Shown: positions 50,456-59,377, counted from the first letter of the stretch. The stretch: 64,000 bases of DNA from Clostridia bacterium (GCA_910575055.1 CAJTDC010000003.1:148788-212787), one strand, 5' to 3'. The notes: generated by a model not told the origin, from the letters alone. A program made the numbers and translations.

Positions 50456-52567
50456 ATGGAAAACGAAAGAAAGAAATTTTCGGAATGGAAGTATTTTTCT
50501 ATTGTGTTATTGTGTATTGGATTTTTGATTACTGTAATTTGTATTGCAACAGGCTCTTATATACAAACAATGGAAAGTGTACAAATAGGTTCTGTAGCAA
50601 CACAAAGATATGTAGCATTAAAGGATGAAGTAGATACTGTTGCAACAGAAAAGAAAAAAGCAGAAGCTGCTGCAACAGTTGGTCCTTTGTATAAACACGA
50701 TTTAGAAATAGAACAACAGTCAATTTCAGAAATAGAAGGATTTTTTAAAAGACTAGATGAAATGCAAGGAACATTGAGAGCAGGAGAAAGTCTTTCTGAT
50801 GCCATTAAAAATACCTCATTGAAATTGCCAGTGGTGTTATCTGTAAGACAATATAGTGCCTATCAGGTACTAAGCCAACAGGACAAGCTGGAATTTCAAA
50901 AAAGCTGTATTAATATTGTCAATAGTATTTATGAGCAAGGAGTAACAGCAGAAGCTGTAGAAAAAAGTAGAGAACAAATTAATACAAATTTGCAGCAAAC
51001 ACAATGGAACTCAGAATTGCAGGAAATGGGTATGGCTGTATTAAATAGTGCTTTAAAAGCAAATCTTGTATTAGATACTGATGCAATGCAGTTAGCAAGA
51101 CAAAAAAAAGAAGATGAAGTAGAAGATGTTATTATCAAAAAAAATCAAAAAATTGTAGATGAGGGAGAAATTATTACTGCCGAAATCTACCGTAAATTGG
51201 AAACTATGAATTTAATTAATACAGAAAATACAGCAGAAACAATACTACCTGTATTTAGTAGTATTGTTGTAGTGTTGCTGATATTTGCTAGTGTGTTTTT
51301 ATTTTTTTATTCTAGCAATAAAAAGTGGCATAGTCTGAAAAAAAATGAAATGGTAATACTTTTCACAATATATATGATAGTAGTGTTATTGTTGAGAGTA
51401 ATGAGTGAAGTGCCATATTTTACATTAATTCCATTAAGTGTATTTCCTATGTTGGTGTCATTGTTGATTAGCAGAAGAGTAGCATTACTTTTAAATTGCT
51501 TTGTCAGTATTATAGGCTGTTTTGTATTTAATGGTGATGTAGAATTTTTATTATATTTTTTGCTGACAGGAGAATTTGCAGCATTAATTATGAGATATGC
51601 AGAAAAAAGAAAATATGTTTTTCCTGTTGCTGTTTGTGTAGCAGTCATTAATTTTATTTCTATGATGGCAGTAGGATTGTTTTTTGAAAAAGGATATTCT
51701 CAAGGGCTGTTATACTCTAGTGCTTATGGAGCAGCGGCAGGATTGATTGCTGTAATATTATCTATAGGTAGTTTACCATTTTGGGAAGCGATATTTGAAG
51801 CAAATACCCCTTTAAGGCTTTTGGAGTTAACAAATCCAAATAATGAATTGTTAAGAAGGCTTATGATTGAAGCACCTGGAACGTATCATCATAGTTTAAT
51901 TGTAGCAAATTTAGCAGAAACAGCAGCATATGAAATTGATGCAAATGCAGCATTAGCGAGAGTAGGAGCATATTATCACGATATTGGAAAATTAAAATCT
52001 CCTTTGTATTTTAGTGAAAATCAGGCAGGAGAAAATCCTCATGACCAAATGGAGCCATATAGTAGTACTCAAATTATTACTGCTCATACTACAGCAGGAG
52101 TGCAAATGGCAAAAGAAAGAGGACTGCCAAAAGCGATTATTAATATTATACAAGAGCATCATGGTAATTCACTTGTAAAATTCTTTTATTATAAGGCATT
52201 AAAACAATATGGTGCTGATAATGTAAAAGAACAAGATTATCGTTATCAGAGTTGTGTACCTCAAAGTAGAGAAGCAGCGATAGTGATGATGGCTGATACA
52301 GTAGAAGCAGCAGTTAGAAGTATGGTAGGACAAGGAAAGTCATTAGATGATGTGGAAGAATTTATTAAAATGCTTATAAAGGATAAATTAGATGATGGAC
52401 AACTGGATAAGAGTGGCCTTGCAATATCTGATTTAGAAACAATAAGAAAGTCATTTATAGAAGTGTTTAAGGGAATGTATCATAATAGAGTAGCTTATCC
52501 TAAAAAAGAAGAAATGGATGCAGCAAAGAAGCAAAAAAAAGAAGAAAAGGAGGAAAATAAAGTATGA
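50456..52567 (+). CDS. pgpH: 7TM-HD cyclic-di-AMP phosphodiesterase (PgpH/YqfF type)
   Basis: A 703-residue membrane protein. An extracellular 7TMR-HDED domain follows an N-terminal membrane anchor; then seven membrane spans between about 280 and 455, then a cytosolic HD domain with the motifs 'RLMIEAPGTYHHSLIVANLA', 'VGAYYHDIGKLKSPLYFSEN', and '...IIQEHHGNSLVKFFYYKALK'. In Listeria and Bacillus this class (PgpH) degrades c-di-AMP. I chose ATG 50456; a GTG at 50447 overlaps the phoH stop. The ybeY start overlaps its stop by four bases. Confidence 0.95.
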   Translation: MENERKKFSEWKYFSIVLLCIGFLITVICIATGSYIQTMESVQIGSVATQRYVALKDEVDTVATEKKKAEAAATVGPLYKHDLEIEQQSISEIEGFFKRLDEMQGTLRAGESLSDAIKNTSLKLPVVLSVRQYSAYQVLSQQDKLEFQKSCINIVNSIYEQGVTAEAVEKSREQINTNLQQTQWNSELQEMGMAVLNSALKANLVLDTDAMQLARQKKEDEVEDVIIKKNQKIVDEGEIITAEIYRKLETMNLINTENTAETILPVFSSIVVVLLIFASVFLFFYSSNKKWHSLKKNEMVILFTIYMIVVLLLRVMSEVPYFTLIPLSVFPMLVSLLISRRVALLLNCFVSIIGCFVFNGDVEFLLYFLLTGEFAALIMRYAEKRKYVFPVAVCVAVINFISMMAVGLFFEKGYSQGLLYSSAYGAAAGLIAVILSIGSLPFWEAIFEANTPLRLLELTNPNNELLRRLMIEAPGTYHHSLIVANLAETAAYEIDANAALARVGAYYHDIGKLKSPLYFSENQAGENPHDQMEPYSSTQIITAHTTAGVQMAKERGLPKAIINIIQEHHGNSLVKFFYYKALKQYGADNVKEQDYRYQSCVPQSREAAIVMMADTVEAAVRSMVGQGKSLDDVEEFIKMLIKDKLDDGQLDKSGLAISDLETIRKSFIEVFKGMYHNRVAYPKKEEMDAAKKQKKEEKEENKV

Positions 52568-53043
52568 CATTGTATATAGATAATAGAACAACATTTGAAT
52601 GGGAGGAAAAATGGGAAGAAGTTGTTAGAAAAGCAGTAAGGACAAGCCTTGATTATGAAGGATTTGAGATTGAAGATGAAGTAGAATGTGAAATTAGTGT
52701 TTCTATTGTGACAAATGATGAAATACAAAAATTAAATAAAGAATTTAGAAACATAGATAAGGCAACAGATGTGCTTTCTTTTCCTCAGCTTACGTTTGAA
52801 ATGGGAGAGGTTGCTGATTTGAATGAAAACGACGAAATTATATTAGGTGATATTGTAATTTCTATTGATAAAGCAAAAGAACAAGCAGAAGAATATGGGC
52901 ATTCGTTAGAAAGAGAGATTGCTTTTTTGACAGTACATAGTATGTTGCATTTAATGGGATATGACCATATGGAAGTAGCAGAGGAAAAAGAAATGATAAA
53001 AAAACAAAAAGAAATATTGCAACAAGTAGGTTTTATAATATAA
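52564..53043 (+). CDS. ybeY: Endoribonuclease YbeY
   Basis: YbeY is a single-metal endoribonuclease acting in 16S rRNA 3'-end maturation and ribosome quality control. 159 residues; the zinc site is H125, H129 and H135 in 'HSMLHLMGYDH'. The 'NKEFRNIDKATDVLSFP' motif and 'LGDIVISIDKAKEQAEEYGH' are also present. It overlaps pgpH by ATGA and is often found with phoH. In Bacillus a diacylglycerol kinase gene (dgkA) follows ybeY; here cdd follows directly. Confidence 0.96.
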   Translation: MTLYIDNRTTFEWEEKWEEVVRKAVRTSLDYEGFEIEDEVECEISVSIVTNDEIQKLNKEFRNIDKATDVLSFPQLTFEMGEVADLNENDEIILGDIVISIDKAKEQAEEYGHSLEREIAFLTVHSMLHLMGYDHMEVAEEKEMIKKQKEILQQVGFII

Positions 53044-53092
53044 CTATTTCATTGCTTTAAATATTGTGTATTGAAATGAGGGGGAAAATAAA

Positions 53093-53473
53093 GTGACAGA
53101 TAGAGAATTAATAGAGCAGGCAAAAAAAGCAATGAAAAATGCTTATGTACCCTATTCGCATTTTAAAGTAGGTACAGCATTACTAGATAAAAATGGTACT
53201 GTTTTTTTAGGGTGTAATATAGAAAATGCAAGTTATGGAGCAACTTGCTGTGCAGAAAGAACGGCTATATTTAAAGCAGTGTCTGAAGGAATAACAGAAT
53301 TTGAAAAAATAGCGATTGTTTCAGATAGTAGAAAATTGACACCACCTTGTGGTATTTGCAGACAAGTACTTTTTGAGTTTATGCCAGAAGGCGTTGTAAT
53401 ATTAGAAAATGAGAAAAAGGAAATCAAAACATATACTGTAAAAGAGTTGTTACCAGTTGGTTTTACATTGTGA
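53093..53473 (+). CDS. cdd: Cytidine deaminase
   Basis: Deaminates cytidine and deoxycytidine to uridine in pyrimidine salvage. The 126-residue homotetrameric type has the catalytic 'CAERTA' (C53, E55) and the zinc ligands C86 and C89 in 'PPCGICRQ'. 'YVPYSHFKVGTAL' at the N-terminus is typical. The start is GTG 53093, preceded by GAGGGGG. cdd is the common neighbour of ybeY and era in Firmicutes. Confidence 0.96.
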   Translation: MTDRELIEQAKKAMKNAYVPYSHFKVGTALLDKNGTVFLGCNIENASYGATCCAERTAIFKAVSEGITEFEKIAIVSDSRKLTPPCGICRQVLFEFMPEGVVILENEKKEIKTYTVKELLPVGFTL

Positions 53474-53488
53474 GAGAAGGTGCAAAAT

Positions 53489-53854
53489 ATGAAGAAGGTA
53501 TTAAAAGGAAATTGGATAAATCGTTTAATAGAAGGAGATAATAAAAAAGCAGAAGTAGTTGTTTCTCTTTCTGTACAAGAAGTAGCAGAAAAATTGTGTT
53601 TGTGGGGACAATGTGATGGAGCAACGACAGATGTGTGTAGTATTTCTCTTGAAAATGGACAAGAAGTCATTACAGCGGTGCTTTCTAAAAATGATGTAAC
53701 ACTTTTGGTTGTGGTGAAAGAAGCAGAACAAGGAGCAAGAGTATATCTTTCAGCAAGTAAAAAGGGAGGAAGTATACGAAATGCAGAAAAGTATTTAGAG
53801 GGAGCAATAGACGCATTGCTGCATTATGTTGTAAAAATAGAAAAAAATTGGTAA
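53489..53854 (+). CDS. Small soluble protein, possibly DUF6054-like, first of a pair
   Basis: A 121-residue protein with a beta-rich middle ('KAEVVVSLSVQEVAEKLCLW', 'VCSISLENGQEVITAVLSKN', 'LLVVVKEAEQGARVYLSASK') and a helical end. The start ATG 53489 is preceded by GAGAAGGTG; a GTG at 53480 is the alternative. A similarly sized gene follows at 53919, with the same beta-strand pattern; the two may be diverged duplicates. I lean to the small Firmicute family DUF6054, without certainty. They separate cdd from udg and era, a place where Bacillus has none. Confidence 0.62.
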   Translation: MKKVLKGNWINRLIEGDNKKAEVVVSLSVQEVAEKLCLWGQCDGATTDVCSISLENGQEVITAVLSKNDVTLLVVVKEAEQGARVYLSASKKGGSIRNAEKYLEGAIDALLHYVVKIEKNW

Positions 53855-53918
53855 TGTAAAAATAAAAAATAATTGTGTAATAAGATATGACTAAAAGTAA
53901 TTTAAAAGGAAAAATGGT

Positions 53919-54284
53919 ATGTATAATGATATTTATATTACACTTTCACCAGAAGAAGGAGCAGAACTATTACAGCAGTGGGTGGAAGAACAAGGAAATT
54001 TTATTCGAAAAATAGGTAAAAATATTATTGATAATTGTGTTGTTGATTTTGGAGAAGATAAAAAAGCTATTGTTGTAGTAATAGAGTATTATACATGGCG
54101 TAATAGCAATCAAATGACAGCAACAGTAGTATTAGATAATTCAGAAAAAAATACAAAAGTACATATTGCAGTAGGTGGAAGTAGTCAAGGTATAATATTT
54201 AGTTATGATTATGGAGCAGGAAATTCTTTGGAAGAAAAATTAAAATCTCTTTTTAAAATATATGAAGTAAAAGAAATGAGGTGA
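53919..54284 (+). CDS. Small soluble protein, DUF6054-like, second of a pair
   Basis: A 121-residue protein: 'MYNDIYITLSPEEGAELLQQ', 'AIVVVIEYYTWRNSNQMTAT', 'TKVHIAVGGSSQGIIFSYD' and 'SLEEKLKSLFKIYEVKEM'. The 'GGSSQ' loop and final helix resemble what I recall of DUF6054, a family of unknown function in Firmicutes. The ribosome binding site is AAAAGGA. It is four bases ahead of udg, so it belongs to the same operon. I see no signal or membrane segment. Confidence 0.65.
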   Translation: MYNDIYITLSPEEGAELLQQWVEEQGNFIRKIGKNIIDNCVVDFGEDKKAIVVVIEYYTWRNSNQMTATVVLDNSEKNTKVHIAVGGSSQGIIFSYDYGAGNSLEEKLKSLFKIYEVKEMR

Positions 54285-54288
54285 AAAA

Positions 54289-54861
54289 ATGGCAGAAAAA
54301 ACTTGGGAAATATTAGAAGGTGCTTGTTATAGTTGTAGAAAGTGTAAATTGTGGGAAACAAGAAACAATGTTGTAATAGGAAAAGGAAATAAAAATGCAG
54401 ATATTATGTTTATAGGAGAAGGACCTGGACAGCAAGAGGATTTGACAGGAATACCATTTGTAGGACCAGCTGGACAGTTGCTAGATAAAATGTTGAAGGC
54501 GATTGATTTAACAATAGATGATGTGTATATTGCAAATATTGTAAAATGTAGACCTCCTAATAATAGGGACCCTCAAGAGGAAGAACAAGAAGCGTGTTTA
54601 AATTATTTGCGTTATCAATTAGTGCTTGTAAAACCAAAAATTATTGTATGTTTAGGTAGAATTGCAGGAACGGCAATTATTTCTCCTACATTTCGTATAA
54701 CAAAACAAAGAGGACAATGGATAGAAAGAAAAGGGTATTGGATTACTTCAACGTTCCACCCTTCTGCACTATTAAGAGATGAAAGTAAAAAACGTCCTGC
54801 TTGGGAGGATTTTAAAAGTATTAAACAAAAATTAATGGAATTAGGACAAAATGAAGTATAA
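54289..54861 (+). CDS. udg: Uracil-DNA glycosylase, family 4 (iron-sulfur type)
   Basis: Removes uracil from DNA at the start of base-excision repair. The 190-residue protein has four cysteines for a [4Fe-4S] cluster: C16 and C19 in 'CRKCKL', C87 in 'NIVKCRPPNNRDP' and C103 in 'EQEACLNYL'. The active-site motif is 'GEGPGQQEDLTGIPFVGPAGQLLD', with a final 'TSTFHPSALLR'. GAGGTG precedes the ATG. It overlaps the upstream region of era. Confidence 0.94.
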   Translation: MAEKTWEILEGACYSCRKCKLWETRNNVVIGKGNKNADIMFIGEGPGQQEDLTGIPFVGPAGQLLDKMLKAIDLTIDDVYIANIVKCRPPNNRDPQEEEQEACLNYLRYQLVLVKPKIIVCLGRIAGTAIISPTFRITKQRGQWIERKGYWITSTFHPSALLRDESKKRPAWEDFKSIKQKLMELGQNEV

Positions 54862-54880
54862 TATTAAAGGAGGAATTGCA

Positions 54881-55786
54881 TTGCAAAAAAAATTTCAATC
54901 AGGTTTTGTTTCATTGATAGGTAGACCAAATGTAGGAAAATCAACATTAATGAACCACTTGATAGGAGAAAAAATAGCAATTATTTCAAATAAACCCCAA
55001 ACAACAAGAAATAAAATTACAAGTATATTAACAAAAGAAAATTTTCAATGTATTTTCATTGATACACCTGGTATACATAAACCAAAACATAAATTAGGAG
55101 AATATATGGTAAAATCAGCAGAAAACGCATTAAATGAAATAGATGTTGTGTTGATGTTGATAGAACCCACAGAAAAAGTATTAGAAAAGGATAAATATGT
55201 ATTAGAATATTTAAAAAATGTAAAAACACCTGTCATATTGGTTATCAATAAAATTGATACTATAGAAAAGCAGAAATTGCTTCAAGTGATAGATAACTAT
55301 AGAAAAGAATATCGTTTTGCAGAGGTAGTACCTATTTCAGCAATAAAGGGACAAAATACAGAAGAACTTTTAAATGTCATACAAAAATATTTACCAGAAG
55401 GTCCTCAATATTTTCCAGAAGATATGGTAACAGACCAACCAGAAAGACAAATTGTTTCTGAAATTATAAGAGAAAAGGCATTGCATTTGCTTCAAGATGA
55501 AATTCCTCACGGTATTGCAGTAGAAATTATGTCTATGAAGAAAAGAACAGATAAAAATTTAGTAGATGTAGAAGCAACAATATATTGTGAAAAAGAGTCA
55601 CATAAAGGTATTGTAATAGGAAAGCAGGGCAATATGCTCAAAAAAATTGGTTCTCGTGCTAGAACAGATGTAGAAAGATTGTTAGGCTCTCCTATTTATT
55701 TACAGTTGTGGGTAAAAGTAAAAAAAGATTGGAGAGATAGCGACTTTTTATTAAAAAATTTCGGATATGATAGCAGAAATATATGA
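54881..55786 (+). CDS. era: GTPase Era
   Basis: Era binds the 3' end of 16S rRNA and helps 30S subunit assembly. 301 residues: G1 'GRPNVGKST', G2 'TTRNKI', G3 'DTPGIHKPKHKLGEYM', G4 'NKID', G5 'PISAIKG', and a C-terminal KH domain 'GIVIGKQGNMLKKIGSRA'. I chose TTG 54881, seven bases after AAAGGAGG (54866-54873). An ATG at 54851 would overlap udg and precede that ribosome binding site. yqzL and recO follow, as in Bacillus. Confidence 0.96.
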   Translation: MQKKFQSGFVSLIGRPNVGKSTLMNHLIGEKIAIISNKPQTTRNKITSILTKENFQCIFIDTPGIHKPKHKLGEYMVKSAENALNEIDVVLMLIEPTEKVLEKDKYVLEYLKNVKTPVILVINKIDTIEKQKLLQVIDNYRKEYRFAEVVPISAIKGQNTEELLNVIQKYLPEGPQYFPEDMVTDQPERQIVSEIIREKALHLLQDEIPHGIAVEIMSMKKRTDKNLVDVEATIYCEKESHKGIVIGKQGNMLKKIGSRARTDVERLLGSPIYLQLWVKVKKDWRDSDFLLKNFGYDSRNI

Positions 55787-55873
55787 TGTCGTTTTTTGCC
55801 AGTATAGATAGTACAAAAAAAGAAAAAGCTAATGCTATAAATCACGCAGTACGGAAAAGAGGCGTATGCAAAT

Positions 55874-56008
55874 ATGAAGCAACTGTCGTATTGGAACAAA
55901 TTTGTAAAAAGCGGAAATGTGTTAGACTATTTATACTATAAACAAGCAGAAAAACAAAAAGGAAAGTTTTATTTTAATAGAAAACAGAAAAAAGAATTAG
56001 AAATGTAG
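55874..56008 (+). CDS. yqzL: YqzL-like small protein between era and recO
   Basis: A 44-residue ORF, 'MKQLSYWNKFVKSGNVLDYL' followed by 'YYKQAEKQKG...', ending TAG 56006-56008. The pattern (aromatic, S-G-N, then D/E-x-Y-L, then K) resembles the short YqzL protein that Bacillus encodes between era and recO. AGAGG lies ahead of the ATG. Function unknown. A second overlapping ORF (55786-55941) lies in another frame; I prefer this one for its family likeness and position. Confidence 0.6.
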   Translation: MKQLSYWNKFVKSGNVLDYLYYKQAEKQKGKFYFNRKQKKELEM

Positions 56009-56016
56009 GTGTTGTA

Positions 56017-56751
56017 TTGGCAACAGAAGTAATTAGGGGTATTGTTTTAAAAGAAATGCCAAAAGGAGAAACAAGTAAACAAATTATTGTATTAGCAAAA
56101 GAAAAAGGGAAAATATGGATAACAGCAAAAGGAGCACGAAAACAAAAAAGTAAATTACTTGCTGGAACACAATTATTTTGCTATGGAGATTTTCAAGTGT
56201 ATGAGAGCAAAAAATATTATTATGTAGACCAGATTGATATAATAGAAAGTTTTTTTGATTTACGGTTAGATATAGATAGATTGTCACAGGCAATGTATAT
56301 GATAGATTTAGTGGAAAAAACTGCTTTTGTAGGTATGGAACAAGATAATATATTACAGTTGCTTTTGAAAACATTACAAATATTGTGTAAAGGAAAATGT
56401 ATTCCAGAATTAGCAAGTCGTGTGTTTGAAATGAAATTTTTGCAAATTACAGGCGTTATGCCTAATATGACAGAGAAATGCTGTATTTGTGGAAAGGAAG
56501 CAAAACAATATTTTGATGCTATTTCAGGGGCAATGGTGTGCAATGAGCATAAAAGAGGCGGCAGATTGCTGTCACCAGCAGCGATTTGTGCTATGAATTT
56601 TGTGTTTTCACATAATATAAAAAATGCTTTTCAGTTTTCTGTTTCAGAAGAAGTAATGAAAGAATTATACAAAATATTAGAAGAATATATTGCAATACAT
56701 ATCAATATGCAGTTGCAGACAAGAGATTTTAACAAAAAAATAAAGTTTTGA
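56017..56751 (+). CDS. recO: DNA repair protein RecO
   Basis: RecO anneals SSB-coated strands and loads RecA together with RecR (recR is at 6.4 kb in this window). 244 residues: an N-terminal OB fold ('VIRGIVLKEMPKGETSKQIIVLAKEKGKI', 'GARKQKSKLLAGTQLFCYGD') and a C-terminal zinc-binding region with 'CCICGKEAKQYFD' and 'VCNEHK'. The start is TTG 56017 after TAGGTG. It closes the yqfC-to-recO run and is followed by a terminator. Confidence 0.94.
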   Translation: MATEVIRGIVLKEMPKGETSKQIIVLAKEKGKIWITAKGARKQKSKLLAGTQLFCYGDFQVYESKKYYYVDQIDIIESFFDLRLDIDRLSQAMYMIDLVEKTAFVGMEQDNILQLLLKTLQILCKGKCIPELASRVFEMKFLQITGVMPNMTEKCCICGKEAKQYFDAISGAMVCNEHKRGGRLLSPAAICAMNFVFSHNIKNAFQFSVSEEVMKELYKILEEYIAIHINMQLQTRDFNKKIKF

Positions 56752-56753
56752 TA

Positions 56754-56782
56754 AAAAGCCCCCAAAAAATGAGGGCTTTTGT
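56754..56782. terminator. Terminator after recO
   Basis: AAAAGCCC (56754-56761) / GGGCTTTT (56773-56780), 11-nt loop. It lies between convergent genes and may act in both directions. Confidence 0.82.
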
Positions 56783-56790
56783 TATTTTGA

Positions 56791-57042
56791 TTATTCTAAT
56801 TTTTTGCCACATTTTGGACAATATGTAGGTAATTTTGTTCTACTAGACAGCCTTTCTAAACAATAAGGGCAACGACAAAATGCAATTTCTTGCAGAACAT
56901 TTAATATAACACTGATAATACCTATTGCTACTAATATACCTTTGAGTGTACTGTTTTGACTTGTTTGAGATGCAACAATAAGAATAAGTAAGCTAATAAA
57001 TATTCCATATTGTGACAAATGGTAGCTTTTTTTATAGTCCAT
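56791..57042 (-). CDS. Small membrane protein with C-terminal zinc ribbon
   Basis: An 83-residue protein with two hydrophobic spans (about 11-25 and 32-51) and a C-terminal zinc-ribbon-like tail with 'CRCPYCLERL' and 'YCPKCGKKLE' (two CxxC pairs). I chose ATG 57042: GGAGAGG lies just upstream on the minus strand, and an earlier in-frame start at 57066 has no site. Function unknown. It is downstream of the RNHCP gene on the same strand, so the two may share a transcript. Confidence 0.78.
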   Translation of the reverse strand: MDYKKSYHLSQYGIFISLLILIVASQTSQNSTLKGILVAIGIISVILNVLQEIAFCRCPYCLERLSSRTKLPTYCPKCGKKLE

Positions 57043-57080
57043 ATTGTTTTCCTCTCCTATTAGCAAATGTTGTATAGTAG

Positions 57081-57506
57081 TTATTCCAATGAACCTTCTC
57101 CACCCATAAGAGCAGTTAATTCTGTAATTCGTTCTAATGGAAATGGTGGTTGTGCTAATGGCTTCATAGCGATAGACATTAATTTCATAGGATTATCATC
57201 GGCGGCTGTTCTGTTAGAGTTAATTTTACCACAGCGACGACATCTATGAATAATTGCCCATTCTCCGTTTTTGCGTACCCATACGCCAATGGGCTCCATA
57301 ATGCCGCCACAATCTGCTTCACGGTCACCAGGTTGCTCATCAACATGAATACTGCAAAGGCAATTTGGACAGTGATTGCGATGATTACTTCCAGCACCTG
57401 CTGAAACAACAAGGCGACCACATACTTTACAAGTAAAACTGTCACTACAAGCATGATTTTTGTAATATCCTTTTTGATAACGTATACGTTTATTTTCTCT
57501 ATTCAT
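57081..57506 (-). CDS. RNHCP-domain zinc protein
   Basis: A 141-residue protein of the RNHCP family. The name motif appears as 'RNHCPNCLCSIHVDE', with a preceding pair 'FTCKVCGRLV' and a later 'HRCRRCGKINSNRTAADDNP'; together they give three Cys pairs likely to bind zinc. Family function is unknown, perhaps RNA-linked. The base composition of this gene is visibly richer in G+C than its neighbours, a possible sign of different ancestry. A long hairpin lies 39 bases upstream. Confidence 0.9.
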   Translation of the reverse strand: MNRENKRIRYQKGYYKNHACSDSFTCKVCGRLVVSAGAGSNHRNHCPNCLCSIHVDEQPGDREADCGGIMEPIGVWVRKNGEWAIIHRCRRCGKINSNRTAADDNPMKLMSIAMKPLAQPPFPLERITELTALMGGEGSLE

Positions 57507-57544
57507 AATAAATTTCCTCCAAAAAGTTATAGTATAAAATCCTT

Positions 57545-57579
57545 TTGGGAGGTTGGGCTGTTTTTAGCAAACCTCCCAA
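57545..57579. promoter_or_regulatory. Hairpin in the leader of the RNHCP gene
   Basis: A perfect 10-bp stem, TTGGGAGGTT (57545-57554) / AACCTCCCAA (57570-57579), extended by GCT/AGC pairing inside. It is 39 bases upstream of the RNHCP start and could be a leader structure. It lacks a T run on either strand. Confidence 0.5.
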
Positions 57580-57722
57580 TTTACTACAATAGCACAGTCC
57601 TTCTTACTTTTCATATAAATCCTCTCTTTCTATAAAACACCATAAATTTACAGAATATAGTTTCTGCATGTTGATTATAGCATAATATAATATATTTTTC
57701 TAGTGAAATGTCAAAAAAGAGG

Positions 57723-57751
57723 TTGACTTTAATAAAAGGGCGTGATAGAGT
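57723..57751 (+). promoter_or_regulatory. Promoter of the glyS T-box transcript
   Basis: TTGACT (57723-57728), 17-base spacer, TAGAGT (57746-57751), with TG one base before the -10. The transcript would begin near 57758, just ahead of the T-box leader. Confidence 0.6.
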
Positions 57752-57759
57752 ATATAAAA

Positions 57760-57970
57760 ATAAAAAACTGTGTTGAAAAAGAGGAGTATCTATGTAATAT
57801 TTTTAGAGAGCATTGTGAAGTGGTGAAAGCAGTGTAATGGAGCATAGAGAATGGCACTTTGGAGCAGAAAGCAATAAAAGAGGGTTAAATTTTATTTAGC
57901 CAAAAAGGGTGGAACCGCGGAAGGAATACTTTCGTCCCTTACAGTATTGTAAGGGGCGGAAGTTTTTTTA
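57760..57970 (+). promoter_or_regulatory. T-box riboswitch (glycine) with terminator, controlling glyS
   Basis: The invariant T-box core AGGGTGGAACCGCG is at 57906-57919. Stem I occupies about 57800-57870; GGC at 57853-57855, in the region of the specifier loop, would be a glycine codon and is my candidate specifier. The terminator is 57928-57963: ACTTTCGTCCCTTACA pairs with the opposite arm over 16 bp, followed by seven T. When uncharged tRNA-Gly binds, the core forms the antiterminator and glyS is expressed. Confidence 0.93.
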
Positions 57971-57991
57971 TTTTAGAGAGGAGTTTTAAAA

Positions 57992-59377
57992 ATGGAAATT
58001 ACAATGGAAAAGATTGTAGCATTGGCAAAAAATAGAGGATTTGTATATCCAGGTTCTGAAATTTATGGAGGTTTAGCAAATACATGGGACTATGGCCCTA
58101 TAGGTGTAGAATTAAAAAATAATGTAAAAAAAGCGTGGTGGAGAAAGTTTATACAAGAAAGTCCCTATAATGTGGGAGTAGACTGTGCAATATTGATGAA
58201 CCCTCAAACATGGGTAGCATCTGGACACGTAGGAGGATTTAGCGACCCTCTTATGGATTGTAAAGAATGTAAAGAAAGATTTAGAGCAGATAAAATAATA
58301 GAAGAATATAGAAAAGAAAAAGGTATGGAAGAAGTCAGTATTGATGCTTGGAGCAATGAAGAAATGAAAAAATTTATAGAGGAAGAAAAAATTGCTTGTC
58401 CAAGCTGTGGAGCACATAATTTTACAGATATTAGACAGTTTAATTTAATGTTTAAAACATTTCAAGGTGTTACAGAAGATGCAAAAAATACAGTATATTT
58501 AAGACCAGAAACAGCACAAGGAATATTTGTTAATTTTAAAAATGTACAAAGAACGACAAGAAAAAAATTACCATTTGGTATTGGACAGATAGGTAAATCA
58601 TTTAGAAATGAAATTACACCAGGTAATTTTACATTTAGAACAAGAGAATTTGAACAAATGGAATTAGAATTTTTCTGTAAACCAGGTACAGATTTAGAAT
58701 GGTTTGAATATTGGAGAAAATATTGTAAAGATTGGTTGTTAAATTTGAATATAAAAGAAGAAAATATTCGCTTGAGAGACCACGAAAAAGAAGAACTTTC
58801 TCACTATAGTAATGCTACAACAGATATAGAATTTTTGTTCCCATTTGGTTGGGGAGAACTTTGGGGGATTGCAGATAGAACTGATTTTGACTTAACTTGT
58901 CATCAAAATGTGTCTGGACAAGATATGACTTATTTTGACCAAGAAGAAGACAAAAAATATATACCATATTGTATTGAGCCATCATTAGGTGCAGATAGAA
59001 TGACATTAGCATTTTTGTGTAATGCGTATGATGAAGAAACATTGGAAGATGGAGATACTAGAACAGTGCTTCATTTTCACCCAGCAATCGCACCAATTAA
59101 AGCAGCAGTGTTGCCTCTTTCTAAAAAGCTGTCTGATAAAGCAGGAGAAGTATATCAAATGCTCATAAAAGAATTTCATTGTGAATATGATGATGCAGGA
59201 AGTATAGGTAAGAGATATAGAAGACAAGATGAAATCGGGACACCTTTCTGTATTACGTTTGATTTTGACTCTTTGGAAGATAAAGCAGTAACAATAAGAG
59301 ATAGAGATACTATGAAACAAGAAAGGGTAGCGATTGACCAGTTGGTAGCATATTTAAAACAAAAAATGGAGTTTTAA
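57992..59377 (+). CDS. glyS: Glycyl-tRNA synthetase, dimeric class II type
   Basis: Charges tRNA-Gly with glycine. The 461-residue protein is the single-chain alpha2 type (not the alpha2-beta2 bacterial type). Motifs: '[22 protein letters not shown]' at the N-terminus, '[14 protein letters not shown]', motif 2 '[23 protein letters not shown]', and motif 3 '[18 protein letters not shown]', plus an anticodon-binding domain '[19 protein letters not shown]'. GAGAGGAG precedes the ATG. Expression is controlled by the T-box just upstream. I see no clear terminator in the next ~220 bases. Confidence 0.97.
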   Translation: MEITMEKIVALAKNRGFVYPGSEIYGGLANTWDYGPIGVELKNNVKKAWWRKFIQESPYNVGVDCAILMNPQTWVASGHVGGFSDPLMDCKECKERFRADKIIEEYRKEKGMEEVSIDAWSNEEMKKFIEEEKIACPSCGAHNFTDIRQFNLMFKTFQGVTEDAKNTVYLRPETAQGIFVNFKNVQRTTRKKLPFGIGQIGKSFRNEITPGNFTFRTREFEQMELEFFCKPGTDLEWFEYWRKYCKDWLLNLNIKEENIRLRDHEKEELSHYSNATTDIEFLFPFGWGELWGIADRTDFDLTCHQNVSGQDMTYFDQEEDKKYIPYCIEPSLGADRMTLAFLCNAYDEETLEDGDTRTVLHFHPAIAPIKAAVLPLSKKLSDKAGEVYQMLIKEFHCEYDDAGSIGKRYRRQDEIGTPFCITFDFDSLEDKAVTIRDRDTMKQERVAIDQLVAYLKQKMEF

